From: Actinomycetales bacterium
GTDB taxonomy: Bacteria > Actinomycetota > Actinomycetes > S36-B12 > UBA5976
NCBI GenBank assembly: GCA_027484085.1
Contig: JAIXQF010000004.1
Location: 568,162 to 632,161, forward strand
DNA: 64,000 bases
Direction: 5' to 3'
In this document: piece after piece, positions 30,330-38,934 of the stretch
Layout: each line of letters starts with the position of its first letter
Numbering within the stretch: position 1 is the first letter of the stretch
Program-made: the position numbers and the translations under genes
The notes under the pieces: generated by a model
Databases searched by the model: none
Told to the model about the DNA's origin: nothing
What the model saw: only the letters and a program-made list of their open reading frames with translations

Positions 30330-31337
30330 ATGATTGGTAACTATTCTGAATTTGATTCTCAGCGCTGGGTGAATGAACCCAACAAAAGTGTGGAGCGTAC
30401 TGAGTTTGCCAGAGATCGTGCCAGAGTCATGCACAGCTCTGCTTTGCGTCGCCTTGGTGTGAAAACTCAAGTTATGGAAGCCGGCCAAGAAGATTTTCCG
30501 CGTACCCGCCTTACGCACTCACTCGAAGTTGCCCAAGTTGGCCGCGAACTTGGAGCTGCACTTGGTTGCGACCCTGACTTAGTAGATACGGCTTGTTTGT
30601 CACATGACTTAGGCCACCCACCGTTTGGCCACAATGGGGAAACGGCGCTTAACGAGTTAGCAAAAGACATCGGTGGCTTTGAAGGCAATGCTCAATCCTT
30701 CAGATTGCTCACTCGCTTGGAACCTAAAGCTGTGAGTCCTGATACCGGACCGCGACCGGGCCAAACGATTGGACTGAATTTAACCAGGGCCTCATTAGAT
30801 GCAGCTTCGAAGTATCCGTGGACTAAACAACCAGGCGAAGTTAAGTTCGGCGTTTATGAAGATGATGCAGATGTATTTGCTTGGGTACGCGACGGTGTCA
30901 CAGGTAAGGCATCATGCTTTGAAGCGCAAGTGATGGATTGGTCTGATGATGTGTCTTACTGTGTGCATGATGTCGAAGATGCAGTTTTCGCAGGTCACGT
31001 AAACATCGACATTTTGAAATCAAGTACTGGTCGCAGCGAAGTAGTTGAAGTTGCCCAAAAGTGGTACGGCTCAGAATTTTCAAAATCAGAATTGGATGCA
31101 GCGTTGATTCGAGTGAGCACACTTCCGAGTTGGCCGGCTTCCTTTGATGGAGCCATGCGATCCTTGGCTGAATTAAAGAATCTAACGAGCACTTTGATTG
31201 GGCGGTTTTGTATTGCCGCACAACAAGCCACTCAGGCTGAATACGGTAAGCGCGCTTTAACTAGATATGACGCCTCGCTGGTGGTTCCAGATGAAGCTCG
31301 TTACGAAGTAACAGCGTTAAAGGCTTTGGCGGCTTGA
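30330..31337 (+). CDS. dgt: dGTP triphosphohydrolase-like protein, ended early by an in-frame TGA
   Basis: 335 residues up to a TGA at 31335-31337. HD-domain enzyme that hydrolyses dNTPs to deoxynucleoside and triphosphate. The metal site is visible as RTRLTHSLEVAQVGREL and CLSHDLGHPPFGHNGE, with a later DVSYCVHDVEDAV. The homologous C-terminal part continues in the same frame directly after the TGA, to 31568. Read through, the protein would be about 412 residues, the normal family length. The catalytic residues lie upstream, but the missing C-terminal helices normally take part in oligomer formation. Causes could be a real nonsense mutation, recoding or a sequence error. Confidence 0.88.
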   Translation: MIGNYSEFDSQRWVNEPNKSVERTEFARDRARVMHSSALRRLGVKTQVMEAGQEDFPRTRLTHSLEVAQVGRELGAALGCDPDLVDTACLSHDLGHPPFGHNGETALNELAKDIGGFEGNAQSFRLLTRLEPKAVSPDTGPRPGQTIGLNLTRASLDAASKYPWTKQPGEVKFGVYEDDADVFAWVRDGVTGKASCFEAQVMDWSDDVSYCVHDVEDAVFAGHVNIDILKSSTGRSEVVEVAQKWYGSEFSKSELDAALIRVSTLPSWPASFDGAMRSLAELKNLTSTLIGRFCIAAQQATQAEYGKRALTRYDASLVVPDEARYEVTALKALAA

Positions 31338-31568
31338 TTTGTTATGAATCGAGCCGGCGCAGATGAGATGTACGCCCGACAGCGTCAGCAGATTAAAGAC
31401 TTAGTCGAGTACTTAAACCAGGACCCAGAATCAAGTTTGGATCGCTTCCATACAAATCTTTGGCTCGAGGCTGCTTCACCGGATGCTAAATTCCGCGTGG
31501 TTATTGACCAGGTAGCAGCACTTACAGACGTCAGCCTTGTGCAGTGGCACCAGCGCAACTGCACGTAA
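31338..31568 (+). pseudogene. In-frame C-terminal remainder of dgt after the TGA
   Basis: FVMNRAGADEMYARQRQQIK, then a conserved tail with FRVVIDQVAALTDVSLVQWH, matches the C-terminal end of dGTPase-like proteins. It is in the same frame as the upstream dgt coding sequence. An ATG at 31344 could in principle restart translation as a 74-residue fragment, so a split two-chain protein is not excluded. dnaG begins 10 bases after its stop. Confidence 0.8.
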
Positions 31569-31578
31569 CATAGGTGAC

Positions 31579-33411
31579 GTGGCAGGAAAAATTCGCGAAG
31601 AGGATGTAACCTCAGTTCGCGAGCGAGCCCGAATCGACGAAATCGTTCGCGAAACCGTCACGCTAAAGGCAGCTGGTGGCGGTAGCTACAAAGGACTTTG
31701 CCCATTTCACGAAGAGCGTTCTCCGTCATTTCACGTAACGCCAAGTAAAGGTTTGTATCACTGTTTTTCTTGCAGTGAAGGTGGCGACGTCATCACTTTC
31801 GTCCGCAAAATCGACGCGCTTTCATTTACCGAAGCGGTCGAAAAACTGGCCGCTAAGTACGGAATCGTGCTTCGGTACGAAGAGGGCGGTGGCTCTTCGC
31901 CGGGCCAACAAGGACAGCGAGCTCGGTTGATCGAAGCCCACAAAATTGCGGGTGCGTTTTATAAATCCCAACTTTTGTCGCCCGAAGCTCAGCATGCCAG
32001 GACCTTTTTAACTGAACGTGGATTTGATCAAGCCTCATGGGATCTTTTTGGCGTTGGATACTCACCATCAGGTTGGGATGGTTTACGCAACGAATTGCGC
32101 GGCAAGGGATTTTCTGAAGAGGAAATGATTACCGCTGGGCTCGCTGTCGCCGGCCAACGCGGAGCATACGATCGATTCCGCGACCGCGTTATGTGGCCAA
32201 TTCGTGATTCCAGTGGAGACACAATCGGATTCGGGGCTCGCAAACTTACTGAAGCAGATCAGGGTCCAAAATATTTAAATACTCCCGAGACGCCGATTTA
32301 TCGTAAGTCCCAGGTCCTGTATGGAATTGACTTAGCCCGTCGAGATATGGCCAAACAACAGCAGGCTGTTGTTGTTGAAGGATATACCGATGTAATGGCA
32401 TGTCACTTAGCTGGTATCACAACTGCGGTTGCAACTTGTGGCACCGCATTTGGGGCAGATCACGTCAAGATGCTTCGTCGAATCCTTATGGACGACGACA
32501 CCAAGCATGCAGAAGTTGTTTTTACTTTTGACGGCGACGCTGCCGGTCGCAAGGCAGCACTAAAAGCCTTTGGTGAAGACCAAAAATTCGTGGCTTCAAC
32601 GTTTGTCGCCATCGAGCCACATGGATTAGATCCATGTGACCTTCGCTTAAAGCAGGGCGATGACGCAGTTAAGAGTTTGATTGCAAACAAGATCCCGTTA
32701 TTTGAATTTGTGATGCGTTCGACCGTGGCTGATTTCGATTTAGATACCGCCGAAGGTCGGGTTGCTGCGATGCGCGCTGTGGCACCAGTGTTGGCTGGTA
32801 TTAAAGATTCCGCCCTTCGTCCCGAGTACATTCGCACAGTGGCCGGTTGGCTTGGAATGGACGACGCCACAATTCGCAATGAAATGAATTCTGCGGGTAA
32901 GAAAACCGCGCCACAGCAAACCCGCGCTCAAAGTACCGCTTCATCCCAAGCAGCACACGTGGAGCGAGAAGCATTGAAGTGCGTTCTGCAAACACCGCAT
33001 CTGGTTGGATCTTGGTTTGAATCACTAGAAGAAAGCGTGTTTACCGTGCCAGCGGCCTCAGCGGTTTATGCCGCCTGCGTGGCTGCCGGCAATCCGCTGG
33101 AGTTTGATTCAGCTCAAGTCTGGATCGCAAAAGTTTTGGATCAGGCACCAAACGACGAGATTAAATCTCATGTGAGAGCTATGGCAATTGAGCCATTACC
33201 AAATGACGTTCCGGACGAACGTTATGTCCAGGCAGTATTAGCAAGAATCTTAGAAATGGATGCCGGAAGGCGAGTGGCCGAAATCAAGGCTGCGCTTAAT
33301 CGGGCCGAAGATGGTACGGATGAAATTGATCAAGCAAGACTGCTTGGTGACTTGCTGTCGCTCGAGAGCTATCGACGAGATATGCGAAACTTTGCAATCG
33401 GAGATGTCTAG
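31579..33411 (+). CDS. dnaG: DNA primase
   Basis: 610 residues. The N-terminal zinc-binding domain has CPFHEERSPSFHV and CFSC (the CHC2 pattern) near residues 40-65. The TOPRIM catalytic core includes VVVEGYTDVMACHLAG and FTFDGDAAGRKAA, and the C-terminal half is the helicase-binding region. GTG at 31579 is chosen since MAGKIREEDV is the standard actinobacterial opening and TAGGTGA precedes it; earlier starts lie in dgt. The next gene overlaps its stop by one base. Confidence 0.96.
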   Translation: MAGKIREEDVTSVRERARIDEIVRETVTLKAAGGGSYKGLCPFHEERSPSFHVTPSKGLYHCFSCSEGGDVITFVRKIDALSFTEAVEKLAAKYGIVLRYEEGGGSSPGQQGQRARLIEAHKIAGAFYKSQLLSPEAQHARTFLTERGFDQASWDLFGVGYSPSGWDGLRNELRGKGFSEEEMITAGLAVAGQRGAYDRFRDRVMWPIRDSSGDTIGFGARKLTEADQGPKYLNTPETPIYRKSQVLYGIDLARRDMAKQQQAVVVEGYTDVMACHLAGITTAVATCGTAFGADHVKMLRRILMDDDTKHAEVVFTFDGDAAGRKAALKAFGEDQKFVASTFVAIEPHGLDPCDLRLKQGDDAVKSLIANKIPLFEFVMRSTVADFDLDTAEGRVAAMRAVAPVLAGIKDSALRPEYIRTVAGWLGMDDATIRNEMNSAGKKTAPQQTRAQSTASSQAAHVEREALKCVLQTPHLVGSWFESLEESVFTVPAASAVYAACVAAGNPLEFDSAQVWIAKVLDQAPNDEIKSHVRAMAIEPLPNDVPDERYVQAVLARILEMDAGRRVAEIKAALNRAEDGTDEIDQARLLGDLLSLESYRRDMRNFAIGDV

Positions 33412-33905
33412 TGAGTTGGCTTAAGAAAAACCCAGCAATGCCTGCGGAGTTAGCCGAAGCAGTGGCGTCGGAAGGACGTTTACTTGATTGGTCCACACAC
33501 TCAAATGGACTACTAGCAGTTACAAGAAACTCGTTAGTAGACGTAACTGCCCAAGCAAAAACCGTTTTGCCTTGGTCTGAATCAGTTCAGGCTAAGTGGG
33601 AGCCGCCAAGACTGACCGTGGTTTTCCAGGGCGAAACGGAACAGTCGCCAAGGGTGCGATCCTGGATTTTGGATGAAGCCAGTCAGTTGCCACGGGCGGT
33701 ACGAGACCGAGTCACGTCAACGGTTGTAGTGGATCGATTATTCGAATTACCCAATGCTGGCAAGGTTAGATTCGTTGCACGCAAGGATGAAAATCGTTCG
33801 TATTGGACGGCTATCGCCGAAGATCAGGCGGCAAGCCAAACTGCGATTGGCCAGCAGGAGATTGCAAAGGCAGTGGTTGAACTGCGCGCTACGTTTGGAA
33901 TCTAG
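33411..33905 (+). CDS. Conserved hypothetical protein downstream of dnaG
   Basis: 164 residues, soluble, no signal peptide. It looks like an actinobacterial protein of unknown function often found next to dnaG. It has WSTHSNGLLAVTRNSLVDV, a beta-rich middle and a helical end (IAKAVVELRATFG). GTG start overlaps the dnaG stop by one base, so it is probably co-translated with primase. No catalytic motif recognised. Confidence 0.7.
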   Translation: MSWLKKNPAMPAELAEAVASEGRLLDWSTHSNGLLAVTRNSLVDVTAQAKTVLPWSESVQAKWEPPRLTVVFQGETEQSPRVRSWILDEASQLPRAVRDRVTSTVVVDRLFELPNAGKVRFVARKDENRSYWTAIAEDQAASQTAIGQQEIAKAVVELRATFGI

Positions 33906-33951
33906 GTCGTTTCGCCACACGGTCCCGATTTTGTTAAGATTGGTGAGTTAA

Positions 33952-34027
33952 TCCCCTGTAGCTCAATTGGCAGAGCACTCGACTGTTAATCGAGTGGTTA
34001 TTGGTTCGAGTCCAATCGGGGGAGCCA
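33952..34027 (+). tRNA. tRNA-Asn (GTT)
   Basis: 76 bases with encoded CCA. Acceptor TCCCCTG pairs with CGGGGGA. D-stem GCTC/GAGC, anticodon stem CTCGA/TCGAG around the loop CTGTTAA (anticodon GTT), and T-stem ATTGG/CCAAT with the TTCGAGT loop. A -10-like TAAGAT lies at 33935-33940. Confidence 0.97.
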
Positions 34028-34054
34028 GTACGACCGTTGACCAAGTAGGAAAAA

Positions 34055-34921
34055 ATGAAAAGATTGTTTTCCTTTTTGCTCGTACTAGCAGTGGCCAACA
34101 TAACTAGTGCCCCAAACAGCCAAGCAGTTCCAGCAAATTCAAATATCACTGATTACAAGTACCGATCCTGCAGTTACTCAACTGGCAAACCAGGGGAGTA
34201 CAAACCAAATGCAAAGTCTTGGAGCGCACAAGGCTTCAAAGATGTTGTAAAGGGCATCGACATTTCGGTTTGGCAACATCCTGATGATAAGGCGATCGAT
34301 TTTGCTGCATTGAAATCAAAGTACGACATTTCATTCGTAATCATTAAAGCTTCTGATGGTGGAATCCGAGGAAACACTAATGCATTGAAATGGTTTCCAA
34401 TCGACAGTAAAGCAGCGAGAGAACAAGGACTTGTTGTCGGCGCTTACCATTACGCGCTGCCAGGGATCCTCGATCGCAACACAATTACGGATGCGAAATT
34501 GCAAGCCCAACGCGCTGTTGATCAAGCGCAAGGAGCAAAAGTTGGTGACTTGCCATTAACCCTTGACTTGGAAGAGCTTCCTTGTGGTTGGACGATTCAA
34601 AGATTGACCAAATGGACCAAAGCATTCCTAGTCGAAGCTGAAACTTTAACTGGACGCACACCAATCATTTATTCAAATGGAAAGTTCATCGGAAGATTTC
34701 TAGATGCTGGCGCTACTGACTTGTCGCGTTATCCATTGTGGTTGGCCAGATGGGGACCTAAGTTGGGTACCGACCCCAATGAAGCGCGAATCTGGAATAA
34801 CAATTGGACAATTTGGCAATTCACTGCGGATGGACAAATTAGTGCTGTCCCATCGAGTGCTACTGACTTAAATGTTTTCAATGGAACAGAATTAGAGTTC
34901 CAAGAATTTGTAAATCGCTAA
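34055..34921 (+). CDS. Secreted GH25 family muramidase
   Basis: 288 residues with a signal peptide ending near SQA-VP (residues 24-26). Glycoside hydrolase family 25 lysozymes cut the beta-1,4 link between N-acetylmuramic acid and N-acetylglucosamine. Signature segments in order are GIDISVWQ (catalytic Asp region), FVIIKASDGG, GAYHYALPG, LTLDLEE (acid/base DxE) and IWQFTADG near the end. Likely roles are cell-wall turnover or attack on competitors. Start has AGGAAAAA close by. Its stop overlaps the convergent deoD stop. Confidence 0.92.
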   Translation: MKRLFSFLLVLAVANITSAPNSQAVPANSNITDYKYRSCSYSTGKPGEYKPNAKSWSAQGFKDVVKGIDISVWQHPDDKAIDFAALKSKYDISFVIIKASDGGIRGNTNALKWFPIDSKAAREQGLVVGAYHYALPGILDRNTITDAKLQAQRAVDQAQGAKVGDLPLTLDLEELPCGWTIQRLTKWTKAFLVEAETLTGRTPIIYSNGKFIGRFLDAGATDLSRYPLWLARWGPKLGTDPNEARIWNNNWTIWQFTADGQISAVPSSATDLNVFNGTELEFQEFVNR

Positions 34922-35616
34922 GCAAATGCTGCCTCAAGGGCAACTTCAACCATTGCCTTGAATCCAGTCTCACGTTCTTCGGAAGAAGTCTTTTCGTGAG
35001 TACGAATCATGTCACTGACCGTGCAAATTGCTAATGCCCGACGACCGTATCTTGCAGCGATTGTGTAAAGCCCACTAGCTTCCATCTCAACACCCAATAC
35101 GCCGTGCGCTTCGAGAACATCTAGCGCATTGCTGTCGTCATAGAACAAATCCATAGAAGCAATTCCACCAACGTGATAAGTAACGCCGTGAGCTTCAGCC
35201 GCATCGACTGCTGCCTTCAGCAAGTCGTAGTTTGCAATTGGTGCAAAATCCAAACCGCCAGTAGCACGTCGATTAGTGCCTGAGTCAGTTGATGCCGCCA
35301 TACCGATGATCACATCTCGCAATTGGGTCTTACCCAAGCCGCCACAAGTTCCAATTCGGATCGCAGTCTGGACATCAAAGTCTTTGAATAGCTCAGTTAC
35401 ATATATCGAGATAGAAGGAATACCCATTCCAGTTCCTTGTACGGAAACCCGATTTCCTTTGTAGGTTCCGGTGTAGCCGAACATGTTGCGCACTGAGTTG
35501 TACTGAACCGCATTTTCGAGCATGTTTTCTGCAACCCATTTGGCACGCAGGGGATCACCTGGCAGCAGGATAGTTTCAGCAATGTCACCTTTATTGGCAC
35601 CTATATGTACAGTCAT
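34918..35616 (-). CDS. deoD: Purine-nucleoside phosphorylase DeoD type
   Basis: 232 residues. Hexameric-type phosphorylase converting purine (deoxy)nucleosides and phosphate to base and (deoxy)ribose-1-phosphate. AETILLPGDPLRAK holds the phosphate-binding Gly-Asp, RIGTCGG the next phosphate site, and VEMEASGLYT the ribose-binding Met-Glu. ATG at 35616 (MTVHIGANKGD) is the family start; the longer open frame would run into the divergent amidohydrolase promoter. SDMIRTHEKTSSEERE matches the active-site Asp loop. Confidence 0.95.
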   Translation of the reverse strand: MTVHIGANKGDIAETILLPGDPLRAKWVAENMLENAVQYNSVRNMFGYTGTYKGNRVSVQGTGMGIPSISIYVTELFKDFDVQTAIRIGTCGGLGKTQLRDVIIGMAASTDSGTNRRATGGLDFAPIANYDLLKAAVDAAEAHGVTYHVGGIASMDLFYDDSNALDVLEAHGVLGVEMEASGLYTIAARYGRRALAICTVSDMIRTHEKTSSEERETGFKAMVEVALEAAFA

Positions 35617-35690
35617 AGCCACTAATGTACTGGGCAGTTCTAATAAGGTTGCGTTTAGTCCTCTAGAAGTGACAGGTACAGGAGTTTCAA

Positions 35691-37289
35691 ATGGCTGCCA
35701 ATCAAGCAATCTTTAACGCTCAGATAAACACCCAAAATCCACTTGCACCAACCGCCTCAGCGATTGCCTGGTCGGGTGATCACATTGTGGCTATTGGAAC
35801 GGATGCTCAAGTTCGGGAAGCTTGCGACGGCAATACCGAAACTGTCGATGCTCATGGCGCTGCCCTGACGCCTGGAATCGTAGATGGACACCAGCACCTT
35901 TTCCATGGTGCAGAGTTTGCTCAAGGTCTTGACCTGGATCGAATTTCAAATCTTTCCGATCTGCGCGCTGCCGTGGCTGCAGAACGTAAGCGCATAGGAC
36001 CTGGCAAATGGCTAATGGGATTCGCTCTTGAATACTCAGCCATTGGCGGCTCGTACCACCACAGCTTGTTAGACGAAGCTGCTGGCGATGGCCCAATGTT
36101 TTTGTACACACTGGACGTCCATACCGGCATGGTCAATGCCGAAGCAATGAAGATTGCAAATTTAACCGGACCGATGCGGGTTGAAGACAACTCTGTTGTT
36201 GTGGTTGACGAAAATGACAAGCCAACTGGCGAGCTATTGGAAATGGCTGCCATGCAGATTGTCTTAAAGCATGTACCAGTTGCAACTAAATCTGATCGTA
36301 TGAATTGGTATGCCGAAGCCATTCGACGTCAGAACGCTCTTGGCATCACTGAAGTCCACTTAATGGATGGCAACCTTGAAACTGTCGAAATCATGCGCGA
36401 TTTAGAAGCGCAAGCAAATCTGAAACTTAGAATCTTGCTGCATCACTTTGTTTATCCGTATACGTCAATCGAAGAAGTCGAAGCAATGATGCAAACCCAT
36501 AATCAAAAGGGAGTGCGTTGGCAGGCGGACGGCGTGAAGTTCATGCTAGATGGCGTAATTGATACAGGCACCGCTTGGCTAGAACATCCAGATTCACAAG
36601 GTGCTGGAACTGAACCAATGTGGCCAGAGCTTTCGCTTTATCACCAACGCGCTCGGCAATTTCATGATGCAGGATTTCGAATTGCAACACACGCCATTGG
36701 TGATCGAGCGGTTCGCGAAGTTTTAGATGTTTATGAAGGTTTGCCAGGTGGCTCAAATGGCCGACATCGAATCGAACACATCGAGACTTCTCCTGATCAC
36801 ACCATCGCGCGCTTCAAGCCTTTGAAAGTAACGGCCTCGATGCAGCCTGTTCACATGCGTTGGCTGGAATATGACTTGAGTGATCCTTGGTCACAGCGCC
36901 TTGATACAACGCAGTGCAGTCATGGCTGGCGATCCGGCGACATTATGAGCACGGGAGCACTGGTAGTTCTTGGTTCAGATTGGCCGGTCGCACCCTTTGA
37001 TCCACGCATGGGAATGTTTGCCGCCCAGATGCGCAGAGCGCACGATGTGGCATACGACGGCCCAGTTGGAAAAACCCGAGCATTGACGGGGGCGGAGACA
37101 TTAACGGGCTATACCCGCAATGCCGCAATCGCGGTCGGCGCCGATAACGAAAGAGGCATGCTCGCACCTGGTATGAAAGCTGATTTAGTCATGTGGCAGG
37201 AAGATCCATCAAAGGTGAATCCAAATGACGTGATTGACCTTCCAGTGTTACGCACGGTTGTTGGGGGAGAAACCGTTCACCAAGTGTGA
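35691..37289 (+). CDS. YtcJ-like metal-dependent amidohydrolase
   Basis: 532 residues, soluble. Amidohydrolase superfamily with the N-terminal metal site GIVDGHQHLFHG, a central ATHAIGDRAVREVLD, and HRIEHIET. The C-terminal VLGSDWPVAPFDP carries the conserved Asp. YtcJ relatives act on a range of amide or aldehyde substrates (for example NfdA hydrolyses N-substituted formamides), so the substrate is open. Divergent from deoD. Its 3' end overlaps the convergent GNAT gene by 42 bases. Confidence 0.88.
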   Translation: MAANQAIFNAQINTQNPLAPTASAIAWSGDHIVAIGTDAQVREACDGNTETVDAHGAALTPGIVDGHQHLFHGAEFAQGLDLDRISNLSDLRAAVAAERKRIGPGKWLMGFALEYSAIGGSYHHSLLDEAAGDGPMFLYTLDVHTGMVNAEAMKIANLTGPMRVEDNSVVVVDENDKPTGELLEMAAMQIVLKHVPVATKSDRMNWYAEAIRRQNALGITEVHLMDGNLETVEIMRDLEAQANLKLRILLHHFVYPYTSIEEVEAMMQTHNQKGVRWQADGVKFMLDGVIDTGTAWLEHPDSQGAGTEPMWPELSLYHQRARQFHDAGFRIATHAIGDRAVREVLDVYEGLPGGSNGRHRIEHIETSPDHTIARFKPLKVTASMQPVHMRWLEYDLSDPWSQRLDTTQCSHGWRSGDIMSTGALVVLGSDWPVAPFDPRMGMFAAQMRRAHDVAYDGPVGKTRALTGAETLTGYTRNAAIAVGADNERGMLAPGMKADLVMWQEDPSKVNPNDVIDLPVLRTVVGGETVHQV

Positions 37290-37850
37290 GCGAAAATCGG
37301 AAGCTGACATTTCATAAATTTCTTCCGGCCCATCATCTTCGTCGATCTGCTGACCAACGTGCGAAAAGCCAAGGGAATTAATAATTGCCATTGACGGTGC
37401 ATTACTTGGACTGACGGTGTACCTAAGTGTTTGCACACCTGGCTGATCAATCACCCAAGTCCACATGCCAATCAAGGCTTCTTTCCCAAAACCTTGGTTA
37501 CGGCACGGTTCGCAGATTCCAAATCCAATTTCGATCATGCCAACTTCATCTGGTGGGGCATGAAAACTGATTGAGCCAACCACTTCTTTAGTTTCCCTAA
37601 GGACGATCCAGCGAATGAACCAAAAGTTTAAGGTCTGGTCCGCTTTAACTTGCGGCACTCGCCAACGCAATGGACCGGAATTCTCATGCGTTAGCTCATT
37701 GTGTGGATTGGTGAAGTTGCGATCAGCTAAAAGTTCAGGATGATCTGGGTCTTCGTGCAACATGAACAGCTCAAGCGGTGGAATCAAATACAGATCCAAA
37801 CGTTCAGTTTGAATCAGATCTGCTTGAATCCGCTCAGGTGACGAATGCAT
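37248..37850 (-). CDS. GNAT family N-acetyltransferase
   Basis: 200 residues. The acetyl-CoA site appears as IEIGFGICEPCRNQGFGKEALIGM, the R/Q-x-x-G-x-G/A pattern, and the C-terminal SMAIINSLGFSHVGQQ fits the RimJ/RimL-like branch. The N-terminal part (IQTERLDLYLIPPLEL) is typical of that subgroup. Substrate unknown. It follows the DUF4328 gene by 2 bases on the same strand. Confidence 0.88.
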   Translation of the reverse strand: MHSSPERIQADLIQTERLDLYLIPPLELFMLHEDPDHPELLADRNFTNPHNELTHENSGPLRWRVPQVKADQTLNFWFIRWIVLRETKEVVGSISFHAPPDEVGMIEIGFGICEPCRNQGFGKEALIGMWTWVIDQPGVQTLRYTVSPSNAPSMAIINSLGFSHVGQQIDEDDGPEEIYEMSASDFRSHLVNGFSPNNRA

Positions 37851-37852
37851 CT

Positions 37853-38455
37853 TTAGTCACCAAGTGCCCGGACGATCCGAATCCAAACTAGGTATGACGC
37901 CGTTAATACGCAGGCTCCTGCGAGCTCAAGTTCTGGACGAATCGGCACGTAACCAACGGGAGCGTCAAATGCAGAAACGATTCCGACGTTGTTAACGAGT
38001 GCAAACCCAATCCAGGTCAGCCACCAAATTAGTGTGTCTTTGCCAATCAAGGACTTCGCTTCGTCGCTACCTTCGGCCTTTAAAAGATCTTCAATTAACC
38101 GCTTTGGAAACCAAAGCGAAACAACTGGCACAATCCAACTCCAGAACACCCAAGGACGCTTAAGTCGCATTGCACTTGGATCTACTTCAGTTGCAGCGAT
38201 GTGACGTTGCCCTAACCAACGACTTGTGATGATCCACGAAAACACCATGGTGATTGGAATCAGAAGTGACATCGAGTCGTAGGAAGTAATTATTTGATTA
38301 GCAGGAGTGCCGGAAGCCAGTTGCTCTCGGTAGCTTTGAGCGCCAGGTATTGAGGCCAAGGCAACAATCCAAGTCGCAGCCAGCAGCGACGAACTAGCAG
38401 CGATGACTTGACGACCAATTATCGGCTTTGCAGTTTTTTCGGACATGCCTTTCAT
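37853..38455 (-). CDS. DUF4328 membrane protein
   Basis: 200 residues with about four membrane spans. RPWVFWSWIVPVVSLWFPKRLIEDLL is the hallmark stretch of DUF4328, a family of unknown function frequent in actinobacteria. A start at 38446 (MSEKTAKP) is equally possible. GGGG precedes the upstream ATG. Confidence 0.8.
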   Translation of the reverse strand: MKGMSEKTAKPIIGRQVIAASSSLLAATWIVALASIPGAQSYREQLASGTPANQIITSYDSMSLLIPITMVFSWIITSRWLGQRHIAATEVDPSAMRLKRPWVFWSWIVPVVSLWFPKRLIEDLLKAEGSDEAKSLIGKDTLIWWLTWIGFALVNNVGIVSAFDAPVGYVPIRPELELAGACVLTASYLVWIRIVRALGD

Positions 38456-38552
38456 TCTGCCCCAAAAGTTATGTAAACCTTTGCCCTACGTCCGTGAAAT
38501 TTGGAATCACTTCGCTCTACACTTGAGTAAATCAAACTTGAAAGGTCTCCAA

Positions 38553-38921
38553 ATGTCAGATCGCATTGAGCCAACCATCACGGTCCTAAGTGGAAGTACT
38601 GTTCCAGTTCCAGAAGCTGTGGCTAAACCAAACAGCATTGACGGACAAATGGAGTCAGTTCTTATGGCATGGATCTCGCCAGACGAAGCAATTGAAACCG
38701 GCATCTGGGAATGTTCACCAGGCACATTTATCGTGCATCGCGATGGCTACGACGAGATTGCCCAGATCCTTTCGGGATCAGCAACCATCACAGGCGAAGA
38801 CGGCACCGTCGTTGAGCTAAAGGTTGATTCAACAATTGTTACGCCAGAAGGCTGGCGGGGTACCTGGGTTGTACACGAGCCAATCCGCAAAATGTTTGTA
38901 ATCCGTCGCTTCAATAAGTAA
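38553..38921 (+). CDS. Cupin domain protein (DUF861/EutQ-like)
   Basis: 122 residues; a single small beta-barrel. WISPDEAIETGIWECSPGTF and YDEIAQILSGSATITGEDG are typical of the cupin_3 (DUF861) group, which often lacks full metal ligands. The function of these proteins is mostly unknown. ATG at 38553 follows GAAAGG, while the longer open frame is untranslated leader. It heads a three-gene operon with a ureohydrolase and a class II aldolase. Confidence 0.82.
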   Translation: MSDRIEPTITVLSGSTVPVPEAVAKPNSIDGQMESVLMAWISPDEAIETGIWECSPGTFIVHRDGYDEIAQILSGSATITGEDGTVVELKVDSTIVTPEGWRGTWVVHEPIRKMFVIRRFNK

Positions 38922-38934
38922 GTAGGTATTGGTC

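Noticed and set aside
31335-31337. TGA read as Trp by an altered genetic code
   Set aside because: ybeY, glyS, rsmE-upstream dnaJ and others end at TGA exactly where their families end, so TGA acts as a stop here.
38456-38552. Possible guanidine riboswitch before the cupin-ureohydrolase operon
   Set aside because: No conserved stem-loop or ACGR-type motif could be found in the short gap.
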